Source: Colwellia psychrerythraea (GTDB taxonomy: Bacteria > Pseudomonadota > Gammaproteobacteria > Enterobacterales > Alteromonadaceae). Taken from it: a DNA stretch of 64,000 nt. The stretch covers positions 1 through 64,000 of the forward strand of contig NZ_JQED01000046.1 in NCBI RefSeq assembly GCF_000764225.1, given 5' to 3'. Position numbers and translations under genes: made by a program. The notes beneath the pieces were generated by a model. The model did not search any database. It was not told where the DNA came from and worked only from the letters and a program-made list of their open reading frames with translations. This document shows, in pieces, positions 62,381-64,000 of this stretch (its first letter is position 1; every line of letters starts with the position of its first letter).

Positions 62381-64000
62381 TTACTTACTTTGACCGACAA
62401 TGTATTCCATCGCAACTTCATCCGCAGGATCTTTATGCGGGCTTGGTTCACTATCTTCAATAATATTATCCGCTAGCGAATTTTTATCAATTAGGTTAAA
62501 ACCAAGTTGTTCAAAGTACTGTGGAATATAAGTTAAAACAATGATTTGCTCTAATTCCATTTGATTTGCAAACTCGAGCAAATATTGAACAAGTGCTTCA
62601 CCCTGCCCTTGCTTTTGAGCATCGTCTTGCACAACAACTGAACGTATTTCCGCTAATCCTGTTTGATAGATATAGAGTGACGCTGTACCGACAACGTTAC
62701 CATCAAGCTCAGCGACCACAAAGTTCTGGATGTCGTGAATTATATTGTCACGAGTGCGTGGTAAAATCTCGCCCTTATCTGCCCAATAGTTAGTCAATTG
62801 GTGAATGCTATCAACATCAGACATTCTGGCACGTCGAACAGACATGGCCGCAGCTCGTTGCGCATTTAAACGTTGTTTTACTTGTTTAAGCGCCCCTTCT
62901 ATTCTTTGCTTGCCTGGCGCACCAACCACTTGTTCATTTAAAATGGCTTCATTGCCAGACTGCGTAGTTGCCAGCGCTTTTTCAACTTGTGAACGCGAAG
63001 TACCACCAAGTGCTTCACGCTTATTCAGCGTTGATTCAATTGAAAGGTGTTGATACACATCTTGCTCAATTTTATCACTGAACTCTTGCAATTGAGTTAT
63101 GGTTAAATCTTCTAAAGGCAACCCTTTAGCTATGGCAGCTAACACTACTTCGCCAACAATGTGATGTGCTTCACGGAACGGAATATCTTTACCTACTAAA
63201 TAGTCTGCAAGCTCTGTCGCATTAGCATAACCTTGTTGTGCCGCAGCCAGTGTACGTGAACGATTCACTTTTAAACCGTCAGCAACAAGCACGGCCATTT
63301 CCATGCACTCTTGCCACGTATCAAGTGCATCAAATAAACCTTCTTTGTCTTCTTGCATATCTTTATTATACGCAAGTGCCAACGCTTTCATGGTAGTTAA
63401 CATGCCCGTTAACGAACCAAAAACACGTCCTGCTTTACCACGTATTAATTCACATGCATCTGGGTTTTTCTTTTGCGGCATTAATGATGAACCAGAACTC
63501 ACTAAGTCACTCATTTCTACAAAGCCAGCTTCACCTGAATTGTAGAAAATTAAATCCTCGGCAAAACGTGACAAATGCATCATTGAAATACTGGCAGAAG
63601 CCAATAACTCAATAACATGATCTCTATCAGAAACCGCATCAAGGCTGTTCATGGTTGCGGTTCTAAAACCTAAACGATTCGCCAGTGAGTTCCTATCAAT
63701 TGGATATGCAGTTCCCGCTAGTGCACCAGAGCCCAAAGGTGACACATCTAAACGATAAAGAGCATCCTTAAGACGACCAATATCACGGTTAAACATTTCT
63801 ACATAGGCTAAACACCAATGCCCGAAAGTAACTGGCTGTGCTCTTTGTAAGTGGGTATAACCCGGTAACACAGTATCTTTTTCACGTTCAGCTAAATTCA
63901 TCATAGCTTGCTGTAAGTTGACTAACGCGAAGAGTAAATCGCCGCCAGTCTCTTTACACCAAAGCTTTAGGTCAGTCGCTACTTGGTCATTTCGGCTACG
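62381..64000 (-). CDS. argH: Argininosuccinate lyase with C-terminal GNAT domain (5' part missing)
   Basis: The visible 539 residues start at the right window edge with RSRNDQVATDLKLW, the family motif, so the 5' end is outside. The lyase part includes LPGYTHLQRAQPVTFGHW and the catalytic loop GSSLMPQKKNPDACELIRGK. After about residue 380 of the visible part a complete GNAT acetyltransferase domain follows (VRRARMSDVDSIHQLTNYWA; IRSVVVQDDAQKQGQGEALV). This ArgH-ArgA-type fusion is known from Moritella, Alteromonas and relatives, where it supplies N-acetylglutamate. A full argA lies just downstream, so two acetyltransferases for one reaction are present. Confidence 0.95.
   Translation of the reverse strand, partial: RSRNDQVATDLKLWCKETGGDLLFALVNLQQAMMNLAEREKDTVLPGYTHLQRAQPVTFGHWCLAYVEMFNRDIGRLKDALYRLDVSPLGSGALAGTAYPIDRNSLANRLGFRTATMNSLDAVSDRDHVIELLASASISMMHLSRFAEDLIFYNSGEAGFVEMSDLVSSGSSLMPQKKNPDACELIRGKAGRVFGSLTGMLTTMKALALAYNKDMQEDKEGLFDALDTWQECMEMAVLVADGLKVNRSRTLAAAQQGYANATELADYLVGKDIPFREAHHIVGEVVLAAIAKGLPLEDLTITQLQEFSDKIEQDVYQHLSIESTLNKREALGGTSRSQVEKALATTQSGNEAILNEQVVGAPGKQRIEGALKQVKQRLNAQRAAAMSVRRARMSDVDSIHQLTNYWADKGEILPRTRDNIIHDIQNFVVAELDGNVVGTASLYIYQTGLAEIRSVVVQDDAQKQGQGEALVQYLLEFANQMELEQIIVLTYIPQYFEQLGFNLIDKNSLADNIIEDSEPSPHKDPADEVAMEYIVGQSK

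Overview
The window looks like a chromosomal segment of a cold-water marine gammaproteobacterium of the Alteromonadales, most likely Colwellia or a close relative. The reasons are the low-GC coding style, the gene order dusB-fis, purH/purD next to an rRNA operon, pilMNOPQ-aroK-aroB-damX-dam with mrcA divergent, an ArgH carrying a C-terminal acetyltransferase domain, and marine families such as TorF porins, LruC, PEP-CTERM and bacterial pepsins. The genus is an inference from recognised proteins; no search was run.

Layout. 1-420: 5' end of a 16S rRNA gene (minus strand) with its leader and promoter. 750-6723: purD, an exported methyltransferase-like protein, a MITE-like repeat, purH, fis and dusB, all minus. 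7015-12244: a plus-strand accessory block between dusB and prmA. It holds a pepsin-like aspartic protease, a GNAT acetyltransferase, a borosin-type peptide-backbone N-methyltransferase, a (AAC)17 microsatellite, an 81-residue candidate precursor peptide and a TPR-GGDEF diguanylate cyclase. 12337-19063: prmA, rraA, a CysG-like protein with a truncated methylase half, an RluA-type pseudouridine synthase and an amidohydrolase. 19311-26152: small and hypothetical proteins, VOC/LysR, SDR, CIA30, HAD and a glycerate-kinase-like protein. 26769-33807: a PEP-CTERM substrate, a second MITE copy, then the operon acyltransferase - FAD oxidase - PrsT. 34247-45289: alpha/beta hydrolase, LruC-domain protein with a lipoprotein, MmcQ/YjbR, a TonB receptor with a Met-rich tandem repeat, a class D beta-lactamase homologue, and an overlapping trypsin-like/FHA pair. 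45409-49728: trpS, rpe, TorF porin, DUF2970, dam. 49986-64000: damX, aroB, aroK, the pilMNOPQ operon, mrcA, argA, and argH running off the right edge.

The most interesting system is at 9260-10436: a split borosin pair, meaning a tetrapyrrole-methylase-fold enzyme that N-methylates the backbone of a separate ribosomal peptide, followed 8 bp later by a diguanylate cyclase. The precursor has a helical N-terminal domain, a short hydrophobic putative core (about residues 54-61) and an acidic tail. A perfect 17-copy AAC repeat lies just upstream of its ribosome-binding site. The enzyme family is recognised with good confidence. The core, the product, the role of the microsatellite and the link to c-di-GMP are inferences.

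A second theme is the cell surface: an exosortase-linked module (PEP-CTERM protein, PrsT, acyltransferase) without the exosortase itself, an LruC/GEVED protein with its lipoprotein, the type IV pilus alignment complex, PBP1A and the SPOR protein DamX. The rest is housekeeping metabolism (purine, arginine, aromatic amino acids, pentose phosphate, tRNA charging).
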